Assembly: GCF_001483755.1 (NCBI RefSeq)
Contig: NZ_LQBK01000023.1
Coordinates: 1 to 64,000, forward strand
Source of the DNA: Kocuria rosea subsp. polaris
Lineage (GTDB): Bacteria; Actinomycetota; Actinomycetes; Actinomycetales; Micrococcaceae
Direction: 5' to 3'
Length of the DNA: 64,000 nt
Each line of letters begins with the position of its first letter. The stretch's first letter is position 1. This document shows positions 33,352 through 41,843 of this stretch, in pieces. The notes beneath the pieces are model-generated. The model worked only from the letters and a program-made list of their open reading frames with translations, ran no database searches and was not told where the DNA came from. A program made the translations under genes and the position numbers.

Positions 33352-35472
33352 ATGAGCCTCGCCCAGAAGATCAACCGTGTCGTCGCCCCCTTCGAGGTCA
33401 TCTCCGACTACGTGCCCGCGGGCGACCAGCCCCGGGCCATCGAGGAGCTCGCCACGAGGATCGAGGCGGGGGAGAAGGACGTCGTGCTGCTCGGCGCCAC
33501 CGGCACCGGCAAGTCCGCGACCGCCGCGTGGCTCATCGAGCGCGTCCAGCGGCCGACCCTCGTCATGGTGCAGAACAAGACGCTCGCCGCGCAGCTCGCG
33601 AACGAGCTGCGCGAGCTGCTGCCGAACAACGCCGTCGAGTACTTCGTGTCCTACTACGACTACTACCAGCCCGAGGCCTACGTCCCGCAGACGGACACCT
33701 TCATCGAGAAGGACTCCTCGATCAACGAGGAGGTCGAGCGGCTGCGGCACTCGGCGACCAACGCGCTGCTGACCCGGCGCGACGTCGTCGTCGTCGCCAC
33801 CGTCTCCTGCATCTACGGCCTGGGCACCCCCGAGGAGTACGTGGCGCAGATGGTCACCCTGCGCCGGGGCCAGGAGATGGACCGCGACGAGCTGCTGCGC
33901 CGGTTCGTGAACATGCAGTACGCCCGCAACGACGTCGACTTCCACCGAGGCACGTTCCGCGTGCGCGGGGACACCGTGGAGATCATCCCGATGTACGAGG
34001 AGCACGCGATCCGCGTGGAGTTCTTCGGCGACGAGATCGAGTCCATCTACACCCTCCACCCGCTCACGGGGGAAATCATCCGGGAGGAGACCGAGATGTA
34101 CGTCTTCCCCGCCTCCCACTACGTGGCGGGCGCGGACCGGATGGCCACGGCCGTGAAGTCCATCGAGGACGAGCTCGCCGCGCGGCTCAAGGAGCTGGAG
34201 GCGCAGAACAAGCTCGTCGAGGCCCAGCGGCTGCGGATGCGCACCACGTACGACCTCGAGATGATGGAGCAGATGGGCTACTGCAACGGCATCGAGAACT
34301 ACTCGCTGCACATCGACGGCCGCCCCCGCGGCTCCGCACCGCACTGCCTCATCGACTACTTCCCCGACGACTTCCTGCTGGTGGTCGACGAGTCCCACGT
34401 GACCATCCCGCAGATCGGCGGCATGTACGAGGGCGACATGTCCCGCAAGCGCACCCTGGTGGAGCACGGCTTCCGGCTGCCCTCCGCGATGGACAACCGC
34501 CCGCTGAAGTGGGACGAGTTCCTGGAGCGGATCGGCCAGACCGTCTACCTCTCCGCGACCCCGGGCAAGTACGAGCTGTCCCAGGCGGACGGCTACGTGG
34601 AGCAGATCATCCGGCCCACGGGCCTGGTGGACCCCGAGGTGATCGTCAAGCCCACCAAGGGGCAGATCGACGACCTCCTCGACGAGATCAACCTGCGGGT
34701 CGAGCGGGACGAGCGCGTGCTCGTCACCACCCTCACCAAGCGGATGGCCGAGGACCTCACCGAGTACCTCATGGAGCACGGGGTCCGGGTCCAGTACCTG
34801 CACTCCGACGTCGACACGCTGCGCCGCGTGGAGCTGCTGCGCGAGCTGCGGATGGGCTCGTTCGACGTCCTGGTCGGCATCAACCTGCTCCGGGAGGGCC
34901 TGGACCTGCCCGAGGTGTCCCTCGTGGCGATCCTCGACGCCGACAAGGAGGGCTTCCTGCGCTCGACGACGTCCCTGATCCAGACGATCGGCCGCGCCGC
35001 CCGCAACGTCTCCGGGCAGGTGCACATGTACGCCGACCGGATCACCGACTCGATGGCCACGGCGATCGAGGAGACGAACCGGCGCCGGGAGATCCAGGTC
35101 GCCTACAACACGGAGCACGGGATCGACCCGCAGCCGCTGCGGAAGAAGATCGCCGACATCACGGACCAGCTCCAGCGCGAGGAGGAGGACACCCGGGAGC
35201 TGCTCGCCCGGCGGGCCGCCGCCGGCAAGAAGACCGCCCCGACCGGGGGGAAGGGCGGACGGGACGCCGCCGCGGCCGCGGAGGACAAGCTGCGCCAGGA
35301 CGGGTTCACGGCCGCCCCAGCGGAGGACCTCGTGGACCTCATCGCGCAGATGACCGAGCAGATGCAGGCCGCGGCCCAGGAGCTGCAGTTCGAGCTCGCC
35401 GCGCGGATCCGGGACGAGCTCTCGGACCTGAAGAAGGAGCTGCGGCAGATGCAGCAGGCCGGGCACGCCTGA
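33352..35472 (+). CDS. uvrB: UvrABC excinuclease subunit B
   Basis: A 706-residue UvrB, the DNA-damage verification helicase of nucleotide excision repair. Walker [10 protein letters not shown] (48-56), the beta-hairpin region [30 protein letters not shown] (motif II region), [28 protein letters not shown] (motif VI), and a C-terminal UVR domain ([20 protein letters not shown], about 660-700) for UvrC binding. Full length compared with the usual 670-720. It stands alone here; uvrA and uvrC lie 18-21 kb downstream. Confidence 0.98.
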   Translation: MSLAQKINRVVAPFEVISDYVPAGDQPRAIEELATRIEAGEKDVVLLGATGTGKSATAAWLIERVQRPTLVMVQNKTLAAQLANELRELLPNNAVEYFVSYYDYYQPEAYVPQTDTFIEKDSSINEEVERLRHSATNALLTRRDVVVVATVSCIYGLGTPEEYVAQMVTLRRGQEMDRDELLRRFVNMQYARNDVDFHRGTFRVRGDTVEIIPMYEEHAIRVEFFGDEIESIYTLHPLTGEIIREETEMYVFPASHYVAGADRMATAVKSIEDELAARLKELEAQNKLVEAQRLRMRTTYDLEMMEQMGYCNGIENYSLHIDGRPRGSAPHCLIDYFPDDFLLVVDESHVTIPQIGGMYEGDMSRKRTLVEHGFRLPSAMDNRPLKWDEFLERIGQTVYLSATPGKYELSQADGYVEQIIRPTGLVDPEVIVKPTKGQIDDLLDEINLRVERDERVLVTTLTKRMAEDLTEYLMEHGVRVQYLHSDVDTLRRVELLRELRMGSFDVLVGINLLREGLDLPEVSLVAILDADKEGFLRSTTSLIQTIGRAARNVSGQVHMYADRITDSMATAIEETNRRREIQVAYNTEHGIDPQPLRKKIADITDQLQREEEDTRELLARRAAAGKKTAPTGGKGGRDAAAAAEDKLRQDGFTAAPAEDLVDLIAQMTEQMQAAAQELQFELAARIRDELSDLKKELRQMQQAGHA

Positions 35473-35523
35473 GCCCGCCGGGGCGGCCCGCCCCGGGCCT
35501 GCGCGGAAGGCGCGCGGGGCCCG

Positions 35524-35529
35524 TATAGA
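35524..35529 (+). promoter_or_regulatory. -10 of the terC leader
   Basis: TATAGA (35524-35529) in GTATAGACTGT, a few bases before the riboswitch-like leader. No clear -35. Confidence 0.45.
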
Positions 35530-35540
35530 CTGTCCCCAGC

Positions 35541-35690
35541 CTAGGGGAGTATCCCTCAGCGCTGTGGACGTCAGCACGTCGGGTGACTCAGCCCGGCCGG
35601 ACGCAGCGGCCGAGCCCAGCACGACGGACCGGAACGGTCCCGCGCGGCCGGCGGAGAGACTTACGGCTGTCCCGTACTCGACCCCGAAAG
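35541..35690 (+). ncRNA. yybP-ykoY (manganese) riboswitch candidate upstream of terC
   Basis: The 150-nt structured leader opens with AGGGGAGTATCCCTC, resembling the GGGGAGUA core of the yybP-ykoY class. It contains a GC-rich multi-hairpin centre (GACGTCAGCACGTC, GGCCGG..CCGGC, GACCGGAACGGTC) and a purine-rich GGAGAGACTTACGG near its 3' end, comparable with the conserved downstream loop. yybP-ykoY RNAs sense Mn2+ and very often precede terC-type genes, exactly as here. The 3' boundary is estimated. A covariance-model search would settle it. Confidence 0.6.
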
Positions 35691-35697
35691 CAGAACC

Positions 35698-37026
35698 ATG
35701 GAAGTCTCACTCACCGTCTGGATCGTCACGGTCGCGGCCATCATCGGCCTGCTCCTGTTCGACTACGTGTTCCACGTGCGCAAGGCGCACGAGCCCCAGC
35801 TGAAGGAAGCCGCGATCTGGTCGGCGATCTACGTGGGCATCGCCCTAGTCTTCGGCCTGTACGTGCTCCTCCAGTGGGGAGGCCGGTACGCCGGGGAGTA
35901 CTACGCCGGGTACATCACGGAGAAGGCCCTGTCGGTGGACAACCTCTTCGTGTTCCTCATCATCATGGCGTCCTTCAAGGTCCCGCGCGCGGACCAGCAG
36001 AAGGTCCTGCTGTTCGGCATCACCTTCGCCCTGATCGCCCGGACCGCCCTGATCTTCGTGGGCGCGGGGCTGATCAACCAGTTCGCGTGGGTCTTCTACC
36101 TGTTCGGTCTCATCCTGCTGCTGACGGCCGGCTCCCTGATCAAGGGCGAGCTCTCGGACTCCGCGCACGACGAGGCCGACAACTTCATCATCCGCACCGC
36201 CAAGCGCTTCATGCACACCTCGGACGAGTACGACGGCGACAAGCTGTTCACGATGGAGAACGGCAAGAAGGTCATGACGCCGATGCTCCTCGTCATGGTG
36301 GCCATCGGCGGCACGGACGTCCTCTTCGCCCTGGACTCGATCCCCGCGATCTTCGGCCTGACCCAGCAGACCTACCTGGTGTTCACCGCCGTGGCGTTCT
36401 CGCTGATGGGCCTGCGCCAGCTGTACTTCCTCATCGACGGGCTGCTGGACCGGCTCATCTACCTCTCCTGGGGCCTGGCCATCATCCTCGGCTTCATCGG
36501 GATCAAGCTGATCCTGCACGCGCTGCACGAGAACAACCTGGGCTTCATCAACAACGGCGAGCACGTGGAGGTCGTCGAGGTCGGCATCGGCCTGTCGCTG
36601 ACCGTCATCGTGGGCGTCCTGGCCGTCACCGTCCTGGCCTCCCTCTACAGCCCCAAGGGCCGGGCCCTGCGGGTGCTCAACGGCCTGCAGACCGTCGCCG
36701 AGAAGTACGTGACCCTGCCGCAGGACGCCCCGGCCGAGGAGCGCCGGAAGCTGGCCGACAAGGCCGCCAGGTACCAGCAGCAGATGCCGAAGATCTCCGA
36801 CAAGCACCGCCAGGAGCTGCTCGAGTCCGAGAAGCACTTCCACGAGCTGCTGGACCGCGCCCGCGGCAAGCACGACGAGTTCGAGACCACCGGCGTGGGC
36901 CCCGAGCCGGACGCCGTGCCGGACCCGGAGGCCGAGGCGCTCTCCGGCGCCCGGTCCGAGACGCAGGACGCGACCGGGACCACGACCCCGGACGATCCCC
37001 GCGGCGGCGGCAGCTCCGCCGTCTGA
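35698..37026 (+). CDS. terC: TerC-family integral membrane protein (Mn export)
   Basis: A 442-residue TerC/Alx protein with nine hydrophobic segments. Conserved acidic sites lie inside membranes: YITEKALSVDNLFVFLIIM (about 80-98) and GGTDVLFALDSIPAIFG (about 202-218). TerC/Alx members export Mn2+ in the exoenzyme route. The C-terminal 100 residues (after SLYSPKGRAL) are a charged cytosolic extension beyond the usual 320-340 residues, with coiled-coil-like stretches. It is preceded by the manganese-riboswitch-like leader. Start at 35698. Confidence 0.93.
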   Translation: MEVSLTVWIVTVAAIIGLLLFDYVFHVRKAHEPQLKEAAIWSAIYVGIALVFGLYVLLQWGGRYAGEYYAGYITEKALSVDNLFVFLIIMASFKVPRADQQKVLLFGITFALIARTALIFVGAGLINQFAWVFYLFGLILLLTAGSLIKGELSDSAHDEADNFIIRTAKRFMHTSDEYDGDKLFTMENGKKVMTPMLLVMVAIGGTDVLFALDSIPAIFGLTQQTYLVFTAVAFSLMGLRQLYFLIDGLLDRLIYLSWGLAIILGFIGIKLILHALHENNLGFINNGEHVEVVEVGIGLSLTVIVGVLAVTVLASLYSPKGRALRVLNGLQTVAEKYVTLPQDAPAEERRKLADKAARYQQQMPKISDKHRQELLESEKHFHELLDRARGKHDEFETTGVGPEPDAVPDPEAEALSGARSETQDATGTTTPDDPRGGGSSAV

Positions 37027-37062
37027 GCACCACAGGCCTCGGCGCCCCGCGCACCGGGACCA

Positions 37063-37105
37063 GGAGCCCCCGGCGCGCACCGAGCAGGTGCGCACCGGGG
37101 GCTCC
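37063..37105. terminator. bidirectional hairpin between terC and the helicase gene
   Basis: 19-bp stem (37063-37081 with 37087-37105, one mismatch) and loop GAGCA. It lies between two convergent genes (stops at 37026 and 37159) and can serve both strands. No T-run, as is common in GC-rich actinobacteria. Confidence 0.8.
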
Positions 37106-37158
37106 GTCGTCGTCCCGGGGTGGGGCGGGGAGATGCGGCGGCGCGGAGGGAGTCCGGC

Positions 37159-39771
37159 TCAGCGCCCCGTCTCGGTGATGGGACCCACGTTGTCCACGAC
37201 CACGGCCGGGAAGCCGTCCTCGTCCGAGACCCGCAGGTCGATGCGGGCGTTGATGCCCCAGTCGTGGTGGCCGTCCGGGTCGTCGAAGACCTGGACCACG
37301 GTCCAGTACCCGGGCAGGCCCTCGGGCTGCTCGTCGATCCGGATCAGTCCCGGACCCCGCGACTGGGGATCCGTGTAGATGTCCTCGTGCTCGGCGAAGT
37401 ACGCGTCCATGGCGTCCGCCCACCGGTCCCGGTCCCAGCCGTGCTCCCCGTCGAGGGCGCCCAGGACCTTGTCCTTCTCGTCCGCGAACAGCTCCACGCG
37501 CTGGAACAGGGCGTTGCGGACCATCACCCGGAACGCCCGGAGGTTGGACGTGATCGCGGGCGGCTGCTCGTCGATGAGCTCCTCGAGGGAGTCCGCGGAC
37601 GTGCCCATGGGGGACTCCTCGCCGGCGGCCAGCTTCTCCCACTCGTCGAGCAGCGAGTTGTCGGTCTGCCGGATGAGCTCGCCCAGCCACTCGACGAGGT
37701 CCTCGAGGTCCTCCCGCAGCAGGTCCAGCGGCACGGTCTGGCGCAGCGCCTTGTAGGCGTCGGAGAGGTAGCGCAGCAGGATGCCCTCGGAGCGGGCCAG
37801 CCCGTAGAACTGCACGTAGTCACCGAACGTCATGGCGCGCTCGTACATGTCCCGCACCACGGACTTCGGCGTCAGCTCGAACTGCGCCACCCAGGGGGCA
37901 CCGGTGCGGTAGGTCTCGAACGCCTGGGTCAGCAGCTCCTCGAGCGGCTTGGCGTAGCTGACGTCCTCGAGCTCCTTCATCCGCTCGTCGTAGTCGAGGC
38001 CCTCCGCCTTCATCGACGCCACGGCCTCCCCGCGGGCCTTCTTCTCCTGCATGTTGAGCACCTGGCGGGGCCTCTCCAGGGTGGCCTCGATGACGGAGAC
38101 GACGTCCAGGGCGTAGCCCGGGTCCTCGCGGTCCAGCAGGGTGAGGGCGGCGAGGGCGAACGGGGACAGCGGCTGGTTGAGGGCGAAGTTCTCCTGCAGC
38201 TCCACGGTGAGCCGCCAGGTGCGGCCCTCCTCGTCCGGGGTGTCGAGCTTCTCCACCACACCGGCGGCGCGCAGCTCCTTGAGGATGCCGATGGCCTGCC
38301 GGAGCAGGACGCGCTGGCGCTGCCGCGTCTCGTGGTTGTGGGTCAGCAGGTGCCACGCCGCCAGCACCGGGTCCCCTGGGCGCTGCAGCAGATTGAGCAG
38401 CATCGAGTGGGTCACCGTGAAGGAGGAGGTCAGCGGCTCCGGCTCGGAGGCCACCAGGGTCTCGAAGGTGGGCTTGCCCCAGGACACGAAGCCCTGCGGC
38501 GGCTTCTTCCGCACCACCTGCCGCAGCTTCTTCTGATCGTCGCCGAACTTGGCGTGGGCCTTCTTCATGGCCTTGTTGTTCTCGATGACGTGCTCGGGGG
38601 CCTGGACCACCACGGTGCCCGCGGTGTCGTAGCCGGCCCGTCCCGCCCGGCCGGCGATCTGGTGGAACTCGCGGGCGTTGAGCCGGCGGGTGCGCTCGCC
38701 GTCGAACTTGGACAGCGCCGTGATCACCACGGTGCGGATGGGCACGTTGATGCCCACCCCCAGGGTGTCGGTGCCGCAGATGACCTTGAGCAGCCCGGTC
38801 TGGGCGAGCTGCTCCACGAGCCGGCGGTACTTGGGCAGCATCCCGGCGTGGTGGACGCCGATGCCGTGGCGGACCAGGCGGTTGAGGGTCTTGCCGAAGC
38901 CGGCGGAGAAGCGGAACCCGGCGATCAGCTCGCCGATGCGCTCCTTCTCCTCCTTGGTCAGCACGTTCACGGACATCAGGTTCTGCGCCTGGTCCATGGC
39001 CTGCAGCTGGGAGAAGTGCACCACGTAGACCGGGGCCTGGTTGGTGCTCAGCAGCTCCTCGAGGGCCTCGTGGATGGGGTCCTCGGACCAGTAGTGGTGC
39101 AGCGGGATGGGCCGCTCCGCGGAGGAGACCGTGGTGGTCGGGCGCCCGGTGAGCTCCGTGATCCCCTCCTCGAAGCGGGAGACGTCCCCGAGCGTGGCGC
39201 TCATGAGCAGGAACTGCGCCTGGGGCAGCTCCAGCAGCGGCACCTGCCAGGCCCAGCCGCGCTGGGGGTCGGAGTAGAAGTGGAACTCGTCCATGACCAC
39301 GGGCCCCACGTCCGCGTCCCGGCCCTCGCGCAGGGCGACGTTGGCGAGGATCTCGGCGGTGCAGCAGATGATCGGGGCGGCGGCGTTGACCGCGGAGTCA
39401 CCGGTGACCATGCCGACGTTCTCCGCGCCGAAGATCTCCACGAGGGAGAAGAACTTCTCGGACACGAGCGCCTTGATCGGGGCGGTGTAGTAGGAGCGCT
39501 GCCCGGCGGCGAGGCCCGCGAAGTGCGCCGCGACCGCCACGGTGGACTTCCCGGACCCGGTCGGGGTCGCGAGGATCACGTTCGACCCGCTCGCGAACTC
39601 GAGCACGGCCTCGTCCTGCGCGGGGTAGAGCTCCATGTCCCGGGAGGCGATCCAGCCGAGGAACCCCTCGTAGACCTCGTCCCCGGACAGGGCGTTGGTG
39701 GCGAAGTCGCCGCGGTAGTACGGATGGCCCGGGGCGCCGAGCTCGGGGGAGAGGGCTTCGAGGAGTTTCAT
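37159..39771 (-). CDS. DExH-box RNA helicase (Ski2/HelY-like)
   Basis: An 870-residue superfamily II helicase. ATPTGSGKS (Walker A, 68-76), MDEFHFYSD (motif II, DExH), MSATLGD (III), VHHAGMLPKYRR (IV), KVICGTDTLGVGINVPIRTVV (V), QIAGRAGRAGYD (VI), then a Ski2-like ratchet/winged-helix C-terminal half including the domain KKLRQVVRKKPPQGFVSWGK. Related actinobacterial proteins are called HelY and are inferred to act in RNA decay. GGAGG and the TACAGT hexamer precede the ATG at 39771. Divergent from fhs. Confidence 0.93.
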   Translation of the reverse strand: MKLLEALSPELGAPGHPYYRGDFATNALSGDEVYEGFLGWIASRDMELYPAQDEAVLEFASGSNVILATPTGSGKSTVAVAAHFAGLAAGQRSYYTAPIKALVSEKFFSLVEIFGAENVGMVTGDSAVNAAAPIICCTAEILANVALREGRDADVGPVVMDEFHFYSDPQRGWAWQVPLLELPQAQFLLMSATLGDVSRFEEGITELTGRPTTTVSSAERPIPLHHYWSEDPIHEALEELLSTNQAPVYVVHFSQLQAMDQAQNLMSVNVLTKEEKERIGELIAGFRFSAGFGKTLNRLVRHGIGVHHAGMLPKYRRLVEQLAQTGLLKVICGTDTLGVGINVPIRTVVITALSKFDGERTRRLNAREFHQIAGRAGRAGYDTAGTVVVQAPEHVIENNKAMKKAHAKFGDDQKKLRQVVRKKPPQGFVSWGKPTFETLVASEPEPLTSSFTVTHSMLLNLLQRPGDPVLAAWHLLTHNHETRQRQRVLLRQAIGILKELRAAGVVEKLDTPDEEGRTWRLTVELQENFALNQPLSPFALAALTLLDREDPGYALDVVSVIEATLERPRQVLNMQEKKARGEAVASMKAEGLDYDERMKELEDVSYAKPLEELLTQAFETYRTGAPWVAQFELTPKSVVRDMYERAMTFGDYVQFYGLARSEGILLRYLSDAYKALRQTVPLDLLREDLEDLVEWLGELIRQTDNSLLDEWEKLAAGEESPMGTSADSLEELIDEQPPAITSNLRAFRVMVRNALFQRVELFADEKDKVLGALDGEHGWDRDRWADAMDAYFAEHEDIYTDPQSRGPGLIRIDEQPEGLPGYWTVVQVFDDPDGHHDWGINARIDLRVSDEDGFPAVVVDNVGPITETGR

Positions 39772-39779
39772 CGTCCTCC

Positions 39780-39785
39780 ACTGTA
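39780..39785 (-). promoter_or_regulatory. -10 hexamer TACAGT of the helicase gene
   Basis: TACAGT lies 8 nt before the ATG at 39771, giving a leader of about 1-2 nt. Confidence 0.4.
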
Positions 39786-39933
39786 TCGGGCACGGTATTC
39801 GGGACGGCGCCGCGGGGCCCGTGCCGGTTCCGGGACCGCGGGCCCGTGCGCGTTCCGCACCGCCGGGAGCCGGAACCGGCACGAGGACGGCAGGACGACG
39901 GCGGGGCGCTCGCCGGAGCGGGCCCGGATCCAG

Positions 39934-39939
39934 CAGACT
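39934..39939 (+). promoter_or_regulatory. -10 hexamer CAGACT of fhs (leaderless start)
   Basis: CAGACT then GGGCCC then ATG (39946); 6-nt spacing, no ribosome binding site. Confidence 0.4.
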
Positions 39940-39945
39940 GGGCCC

Positions 39946-41682
39946 ATGACGCACGGCACCGCCCCGCTGCCCTCGGACCTGGAGATCGCCCAGGCCGCCC
40001 GGCCCCGCCCCGTGACCGAGATCGCGGCCGCGGCCGGCATCGCCCCCGACCGCCTGGAGCCCTACGGGCGGTTCGTCGCGAAGGTCGACCCGCGACCGGA
40101 CGAGGTGACCACCCCCGAGGAGGCCACCGGCCGCAAGCACGCCCGCGGCGTGCGCTACGTGGTGGTCACGGCGCTGACGCCCACGCCGCTGGGCGAGGGG
40201 AAGACGGCCACGGCGGTGGGCCTGGCCCAGGGGATGGCCGCCACCGGGCGCTCCGCCGCCCTGACCCTGCGCCAGCCCTCCATGGGCCCCACGTTCGGCA
40301 TCAAGGGCGGCGCCGCGGGGGCGGGCTACGCCCAGCTGCTGCCGATGGACAAGCTCAACCTGCACCTGACCGGGGACTTCCACGCCGTGACCGCCGCGCA
40401 CAACCTGCTGGCGGCGATGATCGACAACCACCTGCACCACGGCAACGCACTGGGCCTGGACGTCCGCTCGATCACGTGGCGGCGGGTCCTCGACGTCAAC
40501 GACCGGGCCCTGCGCACCGTGGTGGTGGGCCTCGGCGACCACCAGGACGGCGTGCCCCGGCAGACGGGCTTCGACATCACGGCCGCGTCCGAGGTGATGG
40601 TGATCCTCTCGCTCGCCACGTCCTTCGCCGACCTCCGCCGCCGCCTGGGCCGGATCGTGGTGGGCTACACGCACGACGGCGAGCCCGTCTCCGCGGAGGA
40701 CCTCAGGGCCGCCGGCTCCATGGCGGTGATGCTGCAGGACGCCTTCCAGCCGAACCTGCTGCAGACCCTCGAGGCGACCCCGGCCCTGGTCCACGCCGGG
40801 CCGTTCGGCAACATCGCGACCGGCAACTCCTCCGTGGTCGCCGACTACGTGGCCATGGCGCACGCCGACTACGTCATCACCGAGGCCGGGTTCGGCGCGG
40901 ACATGGGCCTGGAGCGCCTGGTCAACGTCAAGGCCCGGGTCTCCGGCCTGACCCCGGACGCGGCCGTGCTCGTCACCACGGTGCGGGCGCTGAAGGCCCA
41001 CTCGGGCCGCTACTCCGTGCGGCCGGGCCGGGCGCTGCCCGCCGAGATGCTCCAGGAGAACCCCGGGGACGTCGAGGCCGGGGCCGTCAACCTGCTCCAC
41101 CACCTGGCCATCGCCCGGTCCTTCGGGGTCTCCCCGGTGGTGGCGATCAACGCGTTCCCCGGGGACCACCCCTCGGAGCACGAGGCGATCCGCCGGATCG
41201 CCCGGGCGGCCGGGGCCGAGGTGGCCGTGTGCACGTCGGTCGCCGACGGCGGGGCGGGGGCTGCCGAGCTCGCCGACGCCGTGGCCGCCGCGTGCGAGCA
41301 CCCGGCCGGCTACACCCCGACCTACGGGCTCACCGAGTCGCTCGAGGACAAGCTCACCGCGGTCGCCACCCGCGTCTACGGCGCCGACGGCCTCGAGATC
41401 TCCCCGGCCGCGGAGCGCCAGCTGGAGCGCTACGAGGAGCTGGGCTTCGGCGGGCTGCCGGTCGTCGTGGCCAAGACCCACCTGTCGACCACCGCCGACC
41501 CGTCCCTCAAGGGCGCCCCCAGCGGGTGGTCCCTGCCGGTCCGGGAGCTGCGTGCCGCCGTGGGCGCCGGGTACCTCTACGCGATCTGCGGGACGATGCG
41601 CACCATGCCCGGCCTGGGCACCTCCCCGGCCGCCGAACGGATCGGGATCGACGACGACGGGCGCGTCACCGGCCTCTTCTGA
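39946..41682 (+). CDS. fhs: formate--tetrahydrofolate ligase
   Basis: A 578-residue enzyme making 10-formyl-THF from formate, ATP and THF (one-carbon metabolism). Signature blocks: TALTPTPLGEGKTATAVG (P-loop, about 75-92), QPSMGPTFGIKGGAAG, HLTGDFHAVTAAHNLLAAMIDNH, GFGADMGLE, AINAFPGDHPSEHE and a C-terminal GTMRTMPGLGTSPAAE. Length is close to the usual 555-560 plus a short N-terminal extension. Single gene, divergent from the helicase gene. Confidence 0.97.
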   Translation: MTHGTAPLPSDLEIAQAARPRPVTEIAAAAGIAPDRLEPYGRFVAKVDPRPDEVTTPEEATGRKHARGVRYVVVTALTPTPLGEGKTATAVGLAQGMAATGRSAALTLRQPSMGPTFGIKGGAAGAGYAQLLPMDKLNLHLTGDFHAVTAAHNLLAAMIDNHLHHGNALGLDVRSITWRRVLDVNDRALRTVVVGLGDHQDGVPRQTGFDITAASEVMVILSLATSFADLRRRLGRIVVGYTHDGEPVSAEDLRAAGSMAVMLQDAFQPNLLQTLEATPALVHAGPFGNIATGNSSVVADYVAMAHADYVITEAGFGADMGLERLVNVKARVSGLTPDAAVLVTTVRALKAHSGRYSVRPGRALPAEMLQENPGDVEAGAVNLLHHLAIARSFGVSPVVAINAFPGDHPSEHEAIRRIARAAGAEVAVCTSVADGGAGAAELADAVAAACEHPAGYTPTYGLTESLEDKLTAVATRVYGADGLEISPAAERQLERYEELGFGGLPVVVAKTHLSTTADPSLKGAPSGWSLPVRELRAAVGAGYLYAICGTMRTMPGLGTSPAAERIGIDDDGRVTGLF

Positions 41683-41696
41683 CGCCCTCGACCGCC

Positions 41697-41820
41697 GGCG
41701 CACCCCGTTCCGAAGGCACGTCTGTCCTGGCGCACCCCTGTTCCGGCGCACCCCTGTTCCGGCGCACGCCGGTCCTGGCGTACCCCTGTTCCGGCGCACG
41801 CCGGTTCCGGCGAGCGTCTC
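41697..41820. repeat. tandem repeat, 16-bp period, about seven units
   Basis: Unit consensus GGCGCACCCCTGTTCC. Units 3 and 4 are identical, while others vary (GGCGCACGCCGGTCCT, GGCGTACCCCTGTTCC, GGCGCACGCCGGTTCC), and the array ends at GGCGAGCGTCTCC. It fills the gap between the convergent fhs (stop 41682) and patatin gene (stop 41844). No ORF uses it in a supported frame. Copy number is likely to vary between strains. Confidence 0.85.
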
Positions 41821-41843
41821 CCCGGCCCGCACCTCATGTCGGC

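Noticed and set aside
37120-39780. Long plus-strand open frame opposite the helicase gene
   Set aside because: The minus-strand helicase has all canonical motifs; the plus frame encodes only repeated His/Val/Gly/Leu-rich sequence.
39786-39945. Tetrahydrofolate riboswitch before fhs
   Set aside because: The gap to the start is short, lacks the conserved core, and the transcript appears leaderless.
41697-41820. CRISPR array
   Set aside because: 16-bp units abut directly with no spacers, and no cas genes are nearby.
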